Assembly (NCBI GenBank): GCA_041694515.1
Contig: JASMSZ010000131.1
Location: forward strand, 1 to 6,404
Reading direction: 5' to 3'
DNA: 6,404 bases
Origin: Halanaerobium sp041694515
Lineage (GTDB): Bacteria > Bacillota > Halanaerobiia > Halanaerobiales > Halanaerobiaceae
In this document: positions 1 to 5,355 of the stretch, one piece after another
Layout: each line of letters starts with the position of its first letter
How positions within the stretch are numbered: position 1 is the stretch's first letter
Position numbers and translations under genes: made by a program
The notes under the pieces: generated by a model
Databases searched by the model: none
What the model was told of the DNA's origin: nothing
What the model saw: the letters and a program-made list of their open reading frames with translations, nothing else

Positions 1-1022
1 TTCATCAACCAGAAGATAAAACATTTGCCCAAGTGTTCTGTCATCTGCATATTTTCTGTTTTCTACTGACAGTAACATGTATCTTGTAAAGACAATTGCT
101 GTATGAGCTGTCATAGCATCATACGATAATGATCTGCATTCTTTACTCAGTTTTAGATATGACTTGCAAACCTTAAAGAATACTTCTATCTCCCAGCGTT
201 TGCCGTAGATTCTGATAACTTCTTCTTCAGTTAACTTCATGTCAGTAGTTATTAGAGCAAGATATTCATTTCGTTTGTTTCGGTTACGAACATAGACAAT
301 ACGGGCAGGGATGGATTGTTCATCCTTAACTATAGTTACTTCCACTGATAACAGATAGCGTGATCTGCCACGACGTTTTCTGTTTTCTCTAAAGATCTTT
401 GTCAAAGGCTGCATCTCACCATTGTACAGATAATGCACTTTAGAGGTCTTTTTAGCCATAGCTATTACATCATAGCCAATATTTTTGACAGCAATCAGAG
501 AAGATGGAGAACAAAACCAGGTATCAAAAAGTACATGAGATGCTGGAATAGCTGCTTTTTTAGCAGCCTAAAGCCATATTTATACTGTTTTTTTGCATGA
601 TCATATATTTTGGCAAGCAGTTCAACTTTTTTGGATCTTTAACGCTTAAAGGTTGTATCATCAATAATTAGAACGTTTATACGATCCTTATCTGTTAAAT
701 GCTCAATGCTGTCATCAATGATTCTACCAGCTATAAGGGTTGTGAACTGTATCCAGTTAATGTTGATAGATTTCATAAAACGATAAACAGTATCTTTGGC
801 AAAATCTTTTTCATTTTTTCCTGTTAAAATATCCATATACATGGAACGGTTATCAAAAATCAGAGAAAACAGATAGAAAAAGATTGAAAGTGTCGGTATC
901 CCTTTAGATTTATAGGCGTTTGCAGCTTTTAGTACAGAAGCTACTCGATATTTTTTAAAAAAAGTTGAGACAGTAGAAAAAATCTTCTTATCATTCTGGT
1001 AAATTTGTGGTATAATTTTCAT
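1..1022 (-). pseudogene. Broken IS4-type DDE transposase (nonsense codon plus internal deletion/frameshift), 3' end outside window
   Basis: The product would be a DDE transposase that cuts and joins the ends of its IS. The start is the ATG at 1020-1022 (MKIIPQIYQ), which has a GGAGG Shine-Dalgarno 8 nt upstream; an ATG at 1062-1064 is in frame but lacks this site. Reading runs to VLIIDDTTFKR, containing the first catalytic Asp, and then meets TAA at 639-641. The same frame continues past the stop with recognisable family sequence (RSKKVELLAKIYDHAKKQ, then YGFRLL) to about 570. The protein then resumes in another frame, open from 567 to base 1: IPASHVLFDTWF with the second Asp (codon 523-525), then IYGKRWEIEVFFK, the Y-R-E-K motif with the catalytic Glu (codon 190-192). 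The family normally has roughly 60 residues between YGFRLL and the second Asp segment; here they are missing. The three catalytic residues survive but in pieces that cannot form one protein. Confidence 0.88.
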
Positions 1023-1063
1023 AGTATGAACCTCCGTTATGGTTTTTTGTTTTTTGCTATTCA

Positions 1064-1069
1064 ATTATA
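1064..1069 (-). promoter_or_regulatory. Probable extended -10 promoter of the transposase
   Basis: On the minus strand the sequence TGGTATAAT gives a perfect -10 hexamer (1064-1069) with a TGn extension. It lies about 40 nt upstream of the transposase ATG and its GGAGG ribosome site. No good -35 hexamer is visible at the expected distance. It would drive transcription leftward into the broken transposase. Confidence 0.45.
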
Positions 1070-1118
1070 CCAGAAACGGGGGTTTCATGCTATTTTTTTG
1101 CTAAAGAATATTGAAATT

Positions 1119-1562
1119 TCAAGGTGCAAAAGCACTTTTGCAAGTGCGAAGTTTGAGTAACTTCTCTAAAAGTTGAGATAGCTCTTCAGCTGAACCTTCC
1201 ATATCCAATAATGCTTTTTTCATAAAATCCTGTCTCTTTTTAATCAAACTCACCATAATTTTTCTTCCCCTTTCAGTGATTTCTAAAAGAACTACTCTTC
1301 TATCCTCAGTATCTCTTTTTCTTTTGACCAGACCGGCCTCATCTAAATAATCAACTATTACTGTCACCGTACTATTAGCCATATGTAGTTCTTCGTGAAT
1401 TTCTCCCATACTTACAGGCTGTGACTCGATAATAACTCTTAAAACATGAAATCTCCCCAGAGTCAAATTATAACATTTAAGATGATCTTTGGTGTACTCA
1501 TTTAAATATTTAGATATATTCCTTATTTTTTCTTCAATTTTATTATTGATTTTATTTCCCAT
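1119..1562 (-). CDS. MarR-family winged-helix transcriptional regulator
   Basis: A 147-residue protein, the usual length for MarR regulators, which bind palindromic operators as dimers and are released by small ligands or oxidation. The helix-turn-helix lies at about residues 50-75 (MGEIHEELHMANSTVTVIVDYL). It is followed by the wing with the family signature DRRVVLLEIT at 87-96, where the D-x-R motif contacts DNA. N- and C-terminal helices (about 5-45 and 98-135) would form the dimer interface. Cysteines are at 30 and 141; whether they sense anything is unknown. The ATG at 1560-1562 has an AGGTGAGG Shine-Dalgarno about 8 nt upstream. The gene has its own promoter at 1618-1646 and sits downstream of the DUF5320-like gene and its terminator. 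The IS remnant begins within roughly 15-40 bp of the stop codon, so the last few residues could have been altered by the insertion. Its targets are unknown; the adjacent DUF5320 gene and the NifX/MinD operon are candidates by position. Confidence 0.9.
   Translation of the reverse strand: MGNKINNKIEEKIRNISKYLNEYTKDHLKCYNLTLGRFHVLRVIIESQPVSMGEIHEELHMANSTVTVIVDYLDEAGLVKRKRDTEDRRVVLLEITERGRKIMVSLIKKRQDFMKKALLDMEGSAEELSQLLEKLLKLRTCKSAFAP
1128..1147 (-). terminator. Weak hairpin at the end of marR
   Basis: The + strand reads GCACTT-TTGC-AAGTGC at 1132-1147, a perfect 6-bp stem with a 4-nt loop. On the minus strand it is followed by only four T residues (1128-1131). It overlaps the last codons of marR. 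It could be a weak terminator, but the short U tract and coding overlap make this uncertain. A perfect 12-bp palindrome, TTGAAATTTCAA (1111-1122), spans the stop codon just downstream. Confidence 0.3.
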
Positions 1563-1617
1563 ATTACATACCTCACCTAATTATCTTTTTTAAAATATCA
1601 TTTCAATAGTTAAAAAT

Positions 1618-1646
1618 ATTATATAATAATTCAGCTCTAAAAACAA
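1618..1646 (-). promoter_or_regulatory. Sigma-A-type promoter of the marR gene
   Basis: On the minus strand, TTGTTT (-35, 1641-1646) and TATAAT (-10, 1618-1623) are separated by 17 nt, close to the vegetative consensus. The predicted start site is about 50 nt upstream of the marR ATG. The promoter begins just after the terminator of the DUF5320-like gene, so marR is probably transcribed independently. Confidence 0.75.
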
Positions 1647-1659
1647 GAAAAGAGCAAAC

Positions 1660-1686
1660 AAAAAAAGAGCTCCCAAAAGGAAGCCC
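1660..1686 (-). terminator. Rho-independent terminator after the DUF5320-like gene
   Basis: Read on the minus strand, GGGCTTCC-TTTT-GGGAGCTC forms an 8-bp stem (six Watson-Crick and two G-U pairs; arms 1679-1686 and 1667-1674) with a 4-nt loop. A run of seven T residues follows (1660-1666). It lies about 25 nt past the stop codon at 1711. Confidence 0.88.
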
Positions 1687-1710
1687 TAAGATTTATATTA
1701 ATTATAAATT

Positions 1711-2091
1711 TTACTCAATTTTTAGTTCATCAATTTGTTTCTTAACAATTTCTAATTCACTGGCAAGAGTATTAGCTATATTTTCTAATCTTGTTACTTC
1801 TCTATCTTTAGTTTCTTGATTATCTAAATCTTCTTCTGCAGCAGCAGGTTCATAATAAGCATCTCTACCGCGAGCTGCTAAAAAAGATCCACCATAACCC
1901 ATTCTACGTCCTCTGCCAAAGCCGCGTCCAAATCCTGGACCACGACCAGCTCCATTTCTAGGACCTCTACCAACTCCCTGGGGAGCAGCATTAGCTGTAA
2001 ATCCAGGCTGATCATTACCAGCACAATATCCTAAAGCTCTTCCTGTCATTGGACCTGCACCATCTGGACCTCTTCTATCTCCTCTAGGCAT
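1711..2091 (-). CDS. DUF5320-like small Gly/Arg-rich protein with C-terminal coiled coil
   Basis: A 126-residue protein starting MPRGDRRGPDGAGPMTGRAL and continuing GYCAG, the hallmark N-terminus of DUF5320-type proteins. These are small proteins of unknown function often encoded beside NifX-like and MinD/ferredoxin ATPase genes in anaerobes. Residues about 38-75 are rich in Gly and Arg (GRGPGFGRGFGRGRR) and probably disordered. Residues about 85-126 are acidic to amphipathic with a heptad-like pattern (VTRLENIANTLASELEIV), predicting a coiled coil and so oligomerisation. The single cysteine is C23 in GYCAG. There is no signal peptide or membrane segment. The ATG at 2089-2091 has GGAG about 9 nt upstream. 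It forms its own transcription unit between a consensus promoter and a strong terminator, next to marR and downstream of the NifX/MinD operon. The family name is from pattern recognition; no biochemical role can be assigned. Confidence 0.82.
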   Translation of the reverse strand: MPRGDRRGPDGAGPMTGRALGYCAGNDQPGFTANAAPQGVGRGPRNGAGRGPGFGRGFGRGRRMGYGGSFLAARGRDAYYEPAAAEEDLDNQETKDREVTRLENIANTLASELEIVKKQIDELKIE

Positions 2092-2124
2092 AATTAATCA
2101 CTCCTTTTTTAATAATTTTTGTTA

Positions 2125-2179
2125 TTGAACATATGCTCTTTATCTTGTAGTTATATTATAACTTTATTTTGAACATATG
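2125..2179 (-). promoter_or_regulatory. Pair of 11-bp direct repeats, candidate operator
   Basis: TTGAACATATG (on the + strand) occurs exactly at 2125-2135 and 2169-2179, 44 bp apart start to start. Each contains the palindromic core CATATG, and the second lies within a TTGA-N7-TCAA inverted repeat (2169-2183). The 2169 copy overlaps the -35 hexamer and spacer; the 2125 copy falls about 13-23 nt downstream of the predicted start site. This fits a two-site repressor arrangement. The protein that binds is not shown by the sequence; the nearby MarR-type protein is an obvious candidate. Confidence 0.55.
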
Positions 2180-2183
2180 TCAA
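2155..2183 (-). promoter_or_regulatory. Perfect-consensus sigma-A promoter of the DUF5320-like gene
   Basis: The minus strand reads TTGACA (2178-2183), a 17-nt spacer, and TATAAT (2155-2160), an exact match to the vegetative consensus in both hexamers and the spacing. The predicted start site is near 2148, giving a leader of roughly 55 nt. Such a strong promoter would be expected to need a repressor, and repeated operator-like motifs overlap and follow it. Confidence 0.88.
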
Positions 2184-2190
2184 GAATTAA

Positions 2191-2249
2191 GTAAAAAATT
2201 TCTGCAGTAGATCTAAATCTTAAACTTCCATCCACTGCAGTTTTTTTAC
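2191..2249 (-). terminator. Terminator of the NifX/MinD operon (long-loop inverted repeat)
   Basis: Perfect 7-bp arms CTGCAGT (2202-2208) and ACTGCAG (2234-2240) enclose a 25-nt loop. They are flanked by A-rich and T-rich runs that extend the pairing: GTAAAAAA at 2191-2198 and TTTTTTAC at 2242-2249. On the minus strand the hairpin is followed by AAA and then six T residues; on the + strand it is followed directly by seven T residues. It lies just past the stop of the last operon gene (2257), so it most likely ends that operon. The loop is longer than usual. Confidence 0.65.
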
Positions 2250-2256
2250 ATATTAT

Positions 2257-2622
2257 TTAATGATGATCTCCATGATGATGGTCATGATCATCATGAGAAC
2301 AAGCATTTTTAGAAGTATCTAATTGATCACACAAATAATTTTCGGCAGCAGTTTTTGCTTCACCAAAAGCTCCACAAACAACCTGAATATTACTGCTTTC
2401 AAAAAGTGTAATTGCTTTTTGTCCCATTCCGGAAGCAATAATTACATCAGCACCTGCCTCATTTAATAATTTGGGTAATAAACCAGGCTGATGACCTGGA
2501 TTCTCTAAAACTTCTTCTTTTGTAATACTATTATCTTCTACACTGAACATTTTAAAATGAGGTGCATGGCCAAAATGAGCAGAAACATTATTCCCCTGTA
2601 CAGGTACAGCTATCTTTTTCAT
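2257..2622 (-). CDS. NifX/NifB-like metal-cluster-binding protein with His-rich C-terminus
   Basis: A 121-residue cytoplasmic protein of the dinitrogenase iron-molybdenum cofactor family (NifX/NafY/NifB C-terminal fold, COG1433 type). Members bind or carry Fe-S or Mo-Fe-S clusters, and many occur without nitrogenase. Visible features are the N-terminal strand MKKIAVPVQ, the signature SAHFGHAPHF at about 14-23, GADVIIASGMGQKAI at about 57-71, and the closing helix near AKTAAENYL. The tail from about residue 108, CSHDDHDHHHGDHH, has seven His and four Asp and should bind transition metal ions. Cysteines fall near 84, 98 and 108. The ATG at 2620-2622 starts one base after the stop of the upstream ATPase gene, with GGAGG 9 nt upstream inside that gene, implying translational coupling. 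It is the last gene of the operon. Ligand and metal are unknown; a role as acceptor or scaffold for a cluster handled by the two ATPases is inferred. Confidence 0.87.
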   Translation of the reverse strand: MKKIAVPVQGNNVSAHFGHAPHFKMFSVEDNSITKEEVLENPGHQPGLLPKLLNEAGADVIIASGMGQKAITLFESSNIQVVCGAFGEAKTAAENYLCDQLDTSKNACSHDDHDHHHGDHH

Positions 2623-2623
2623 A

Positions 2624-3490
2624 TTATTCTACCTCCAATTTTTTTATCAAATATGATTTTACTTTAAGCATTCTTTCTCTTAAGTCTTGATCCTTATCAA
2701 CAAAAAGTTCACCTTTTTTTAATGATTCCACAATTATTCTGCTGTAAGGAATTTCAGTTAAAAATTCAATCTCTTCTTCCTGACAATATGACTTTATTTT
2801 CTCACTAATTTTTTCATTTAAATCATATTTATTGATTACAAGTCCAGCTGGAATTTTAAAGTGTTTTACAACTTCAATTACTCTCTTCAAATCTGAAAAA
2901 CCAGAAAGTGTAGGCTCTGTGACTAAAATTGCCATATCTGAGCCACTTAAAGAAGCAGTAACTGGACAACCAATACCTGGTGAACCGTCAATTAAAATCC
3001 AATCTCTGCTTTTCTTTTTAGCAATTTCTGAAGCTTTTTTCTTAACCTCACTTACTAACTTACCAGAAGTATCAGCACCTGGAATCAAACGCGCATGAAT
3101 CATATCTCCAAACTTACTTTCTGCCTGATAAAGACTTCCTGTCTCAATAGCTCCAAGTTTAAGGGCCTTTGTTGGACAAACTTCTACACAAACTCCACAA
3201 CCCTCACATTTCAAGTTCTTAACCTGAAAATCATCAGCAGTTATGGCATTATAACGGCAGTAATCATAGCACTTGCCACAGTCAATACAAATAGACTGAT
3301 TTTTGACTGCTAGTTTTGCTCCTTTATATATTTCTTCACTTTTATTGACTGGATTTAACAAAAGATGTAAATTAGGAGCATCAACATCACAGTCACCTAA
3401 TACTAAATTATCTAATAAAGAGGCCAGGTTAGCTGTAAAAGTTGTTTTACCGGTTCCACCTTTACCACTAATTACTGTTATTTCGTTCAT
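2624..3490 (-). CDS. MinD-superfamily P-loop ATPase with inserted ferredoxin domain (second copy)
   Basis: A 288-residue cytoplasmic ATPase of the COG1149 type, a deviant-Walker (MinD/Mrp/NifH-like) P-loop protein with a bacterial ferredoxin domain inserted after the first strands. The deviant Walker A motif SGKGGTGKTT is at residues 8-17, with signature Lys10 and catalytic Lys15. GDCDVDAPN follows at 32-40. Two complete CxxCxxCxxxC(P) clusters lie at C68/C71/C74/C78 and C95/C98/C101/C105 for two [4Fe-4S] centres. The switch region is LIDGSPGIGCP at about 166-176. The ATG at 3488-3490 has AGGAGG 9 nt upstream and overlaps the end of the preceding paralogue by 23 nt, so translation is probably coupled. 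The paralogue next door suggests a heterodimer, as proposed for paired ORP-type ATPases. ATP-driven electron transfer or cluster loading onto the adjacent NifX-like proteins is the likely job, but this is inferred. Confidence 0.92.
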   Translation of the reverse strand: MNEITVISGKGGTGKTTFTANLASLLDNLVLGDCDVDAPNLHLLLNPVNKSEEIYKGAKLAVKNQSICIDCGKCYDYCRYNAITADDFQVKNLKCEGCGVCVEVCPTKALKLGAIETGSLYQAESKFGDMIHARLIPGADTSGKLVSEVKKKASEIAKKKSRDWILIDGSPGIGCPVTASLSGSDMAILVTEPTLSGFSDLKRVIEVVKHFKIPAGLVINKYDLNEKISEKIKSYCQEEEIEFLTEIPYSRIIVESLKKGELFVDKDQDLRERMLKVKSYLIKKLEVE

Positions 3491-4346
3491 TATTAACGGC
3501 CTCCTCTATAATATCTTTATATAAGGTTTTAAATTTTTCTTCCCAGCCCTCAAGTTTATAAACAAAGGGTTTACCATTAGAATAAAGTTCTGCAATTTTT
3601 CTGGAAAAAGGTATTTTTAATAATACACTTATCCCCTTTTTCTGACAGAAATCTTCAATCAAATAATCCGCATCTGATTCTGCTCTATTGATTACAACTG
3701 CAAAATCTTGATCTAGATTATTTAACATTTCAACTACCATTTTAAGATCATGCAGACCAAAGGTTGAAGGCTCAGTCACTACTACTGTAAAATCCGTATC
3801 AATAATTGCCTCTATAGTCGGACAAGTCGTACCAGGTGGTGAATCAATAATCACTTTTTTATCAGGATCAATTTTTGTTTTTAATTTTTCAATTACAGGT
3901 ACTGCTTTTTCTTCACCAGTATTTAATTCTCCCTGCCAAAAATCAAGCTCATCCAGCCGATCATGATAAAGTTTACCCAATTCTTTTTCTTTTTCTTTAA
4001 TTGCATTTTCGGGACATACAATTTTACAACCACCACAGCTGTGACATACCTCTTCGAAAACTAAAACTTTATCCAGCATCATGGCCAGAGCATTATATTC
4101 ACAGAAATCAACACATTTTCGGCAGGCTGTGCATTTTTCATCATTAACTTCTGGAATTAAACTCATAACAGATTCCATTTCTTTTTCTTCAATTTTAGGA
4201 GAAATGAAAAGATAATCATTCGGTTCTTCAACATCTGCATCAAGCAGCTGAACATTATCTAAGGCCAGGGCCAGATTAACTGCTAAAGTAGTTTTTCCAG
4301 TTCCACCCTTTCCACTTAAAATTGAAAGTGAAATTTCTTGACTCAC
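3468..4346 (-). CDS. MinD-superfamily P-loop ATPase with inserted ferredoxin domain (first copy)
   Basis: A 292-residue paralogue of the next gene, with the same architecture. The deviant Walker A motif SGKGGTGKTT is at residues 11-20 (Lys13 and Lys18). LLDADVEEPN is at about 34-43. The inserted 2x[4Fe-4S] ferredoxin domain uses C72/C75/C78/C82 and C101/C104/C107/C111. The switch motif IIDSPPGTTCP is followed by VVVTEPSTFGLHDLKMV. It differs from its partner at several positions (DADVEEPN against DCDVDAPN, SPPGT against GSPGI), so the two are diverged and not a recent duplication. The start is a GTG at 4344-4346, one base after the stop of the upstream NifX-like gene. The Shine-Dalgarno GGAGGT is made of the last Gly-Gly codons of that gene. 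The C-terminus overlaps the next gene by 23 nt. Its likely role is one half of an ATPase/ferredoxin pair serving metal-sulfur cluster assembly; despite the MinD label there is no sign of cell-division function. Confidence 0.92.
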   Translation of the reverse strand: MSQEISLSILSGKGGTGKTTLAVNLALALDNVQLLDADVEEPNDYLFISPKIEEKEMESVMSLIPEVNDEKCTACRKCVDFCEYNALAMMLDKVLVFEEVCHSCGGCKIVCPENAIKEKEKELGKLYHDRLDELDFWQGELNTGEEKAVPVIEKLKTKIDPDKKVIIDSPPGTTCPTIEAIIDTDFTVVVTEPSTFGLHDLKMVVEMLNNLDQDFAVVINRAESDADYLIEDFCQKKGISVLLKIPFSRKIAELYSNGKPFVYKLEGWEEKFKTLYKDIIEEAVNNERNNSN

Positions 4347-4347
4347 T

Positions 4348-4707
4348 TTAATGATGACCTCCAGGGCCAGCTTCAGACTCAGCTAATTTACCTGCCTGAT
4401 AATCATTAAATGCTTCTGTAATCAATTTTTGTTCGTTTAAGTCTAAAAGTTTAATATCTGCTGCCTTTAGTGCCTCATATGCTTTTGGACCAAAATGATA
4501 GGCAGCTGCTGCATCTGCACCCTGATCGGCACATAACTGAGCTGCTGCAACACCAGCTCCACTATTTTTGTTAGCTGATGTATTTTTTATAAATTCAATT
4601 TCATTGTTTTCACAATTTATTACAGCAAAATAATTGGCTCGACCAAAGTTTTTATGAATCTCGGTCTCAAAGTTTTCAGCTTTAACTGCAGGAATAATTA
4701 ATTTCAT
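4348..4707 (-). CDS. NifX/NifB-like metal-cluster-binding protein (first copy)
   Basis: A 119-residue protein of the same NifX/NifB-like (COG1433-type) family as the gene at 2257-2622, but well diverged from it. It begins MKLIIPAVKAENFETEIHKN and continues with the FGRANYF signature. Further on are NSGAGVAAAQLCADQGADA and YHFGPKAYEALKAADI, matching the family's second half. It ends GPGGHH, a short echo of the His-rich tail of its paralogue. I choose the ATG at 4705-4707, which has a GGGGG Shine-Dalgarno about 9 nt upstream; a TTG five codons earlier is in frame but overlaps that ribosome site. It is the first intact gene of the operon, directly followed by the two ATPase genes. It would act in the cytoplasm as a cluster carrier or scaffold; the metal is unknown. 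There are no nitrogenase genes here, so a nif role is not supported. Confidence 0.87.
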   Translation of the reverse strand: MKLIIPAVKAENFETEIHKNFGRANYFAVINCENNEIEFIKNTSANKNSGAGVAAAQLCADQGADAAAAYHFGPKAYEALKAADIKLLDLNEQKLITEAFNDYQAGKLAESEAGPGGHH

Positions 4708-4729
4708 TTTTTTAACCCCCAATTTTTTA

Positions 4730-4900
4730 TTAGTACTTCCATTGATAATAAGCCATGTTTTCTATTACACCTAAAACTTTAAGATCCATTTTTTTAGCCA
4801 TGGCTCCAATACAGCCTGCTACTTTAGTTGCAGTAACCTGAGGAGTAGTTACAACTAAAATTTCAGAATGTGGTACTTTTTGCATTATGATTAACGGCAT
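4730..4900 (-). pseudogene. Remnant of an Mrp/ApbC (NBP35-like) Fe-S cluster carrier ATPase gene
   Basis: A 56-codon frame (ATG 4898-4900, TAA 4730-4732) encodes MPLIIMQKVPHSEILVVTTP followed by QVTATKVAG and ending KVLGVIENMAYYQWKY. This matches the interior of Mrp-type P-loop ATPases: the segment after the DLPPGTGD switch (PLSIMQ..P), then IVTTPQ, then VLGVIENMSYF. The N-terminal two fifths or so, with the Walker A and switch motifs, and the C-terminal part including the usual CPxCG cysteines are missing, so it cannot be an active ATPase. The best ribosome site, GAGGTG at 4914-4919, lies 8 nt before another ATG (4902-4904) whose frame stops after 13 codons. This looks like a deletion scar joining the original leader to the middle of the gene. 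It is the first frame of the operon, transcribed from the promoter at 4957-4985. A retained short peptide with its own role is less likely. Confidence 0.75.
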
Positions 4901-4933
4901 ACATTAAATAATCACCTCATTATATATTATGAT

Positions 4934-4944
4934 CATTTGTTCAT
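4934..4944 (-). promoter_or_regulatory. Degenerate copy of the operator-like motif
   Basis: The + strand reads CATTTGTTCAT, matching 9 of 11 bases of CATATGTTCAA, the complement of the repeat found twice at the DUF5320 promoter. It lies about 6-16 nt downstream of the predicted operon start site, similar to the 2125 copy relative to its own promoter. The motif is short and AT-rich, so a chance match is possible. Confidence 0.3.
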
Positions 4945-4956
4945 TTAACTATTTTA

Positions 4957-4985
4957 ACTATAACACTTTTTTGTTTTCAATTCAA
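4957..4985 (-). promoter_or_regulatory. Extended -10 promoter of the NifX/MinD operon
   Basis: On the minus strand, TTGAAT (-35, 4980-4985) and TATAGT (-10, 4957-4962) are 17 nt apart, and the -10 is preceded by TGn (TGTTATAGT). The predicted start site is near 4950, about 50 nt upstream of the mrp remnant. No other promoter or terminator is visible between here and 2257, and the genes are closely packed or overlapping, so one long transcript is expected. Confidence 0.65.
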
Positions 4986-5225
4986 GTACTCAAAATCGCT
5001 AAAAAAATATTTTAGCTGCATGTTTTCATTTTCACCTTATTTAGGATAAAACATTTATTGCATATTAAGTTTTCAAATTAAATAATAGTTAAAACTACAG
5101 ATTTTAAACGCACTTAACTAAACTATATATTAATTATTTCAATAACAGCATCTTTAATAATTTTTAAGGAATTTGGTTCTTCCCCATTTCTAATAACTGC
5201 AGCTATGATATAAATCATTTTTTTC
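4963..5225. other. Mostly non-coding gap upstream of the operon, with a possible decayed reading frame
   Basis: Between the operon promoter and the terminator of the copper ATPase I see no full gene or RNA gene. One short minus-strand frame with protein-like composition ends at a TAG (5123-5125). From its ATG at 5216-5218 it reads MIYIIAAVIRNGEEPNSLKI and ends AVIEIINI (31 residues). Extending upstream it stays open through the terminator hairpin to a TAA at 5276-5278. There is no ribosome site before the ATG. It may be the tail of a decayed gene or chance; I do not recognise it. The rest is AT-rich sequence with TAGTTAAA-like words. Confidence 0.4.
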
Positions 5226-5274
5226 AAAAAAAACTCAGCCAGCTTCAGGAAATTTAATTCTGAAGTTAGCTGAG
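5226..5274 (-). terminator. Rho-independent terminator of the copper ATPase gene
   Basis: Read on the minus strand, CTCAGCTAACTTCAG (5260-5274) pairs along 15 positions with CTGAAGCTGGCTGAG (5234-5248); two of the pairs are G-U. The loop is 11 nt, and eight T residues follow (5226-5233). It lies about 80 nt past the stop codon at 5356, correctly oriented to end the upstream P-type ATPase transcript and insulate the operon from it. Confidence 0.9.
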
Positions 5275-5355
5275 GTTATAATCAATAAATATTTAATTTT
5301 TGATTATCTTCGTCTGAAAACAACTAATAAATTTATCATTATATTTAAATCAAAT

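Larger units (their letters stand above)
1..1100 (-). mobile_element. Degenerate IS4-family-like insertion sequence, partial (runs off the left edge)
   Basis: This stretch carries a DDE transposase gene of the IS4 type together with its upstream region. Only the promoter-proximal end is inside the window; the other end lies beyond base 1, so terminal inverted repeats and target duplication cannot be compared. The outer boundary is placed near 1080-1105, between the transposase leader and the marR stop codon, and is approximate. A short inverted repeat, GAAAC-GGGG-GTTTC at 1073-1086, lies in this boundary zone, but I cannot show that it is part of the IS end. The transposase is broken (separate entry), so the element is probably not mobile by itself. 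Confidence 0.75.

Noticed and set aside
2832..3524. Three consecutive plus-strand open frames of about 70-90 codons
   Set aside because: They lie antisense inside the second ferredoxin-MinD ATPase gene, which has full motif support; they lack ribosome sites and recognisable domains.
2624..4346. Cell-division (MinD) ATPases
   Set aside because: Both proteins carry inserted 2x[4Fe-4S] ferredoxin domains and lack an obvious C-terminal amphipathic membrane-targeting helix; the context is metal-cluster genes, with no minC or minE.
2257..4707. Nitrogen fixation cluster
   Set aside because: NifX-like proteins and NifH-superfamily ATPases alone do not make a nif locus; no nifHDK, nifE/N or radical-SAM NifB domain is present.
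4705..4722. TTG at 4720-4722 as start of the first NifX-like gene
   Set aside because: The GGGGG ribosome site overlaps this codon and is correctly spaced for the ATG at 4705-4707, where family homology also begins.
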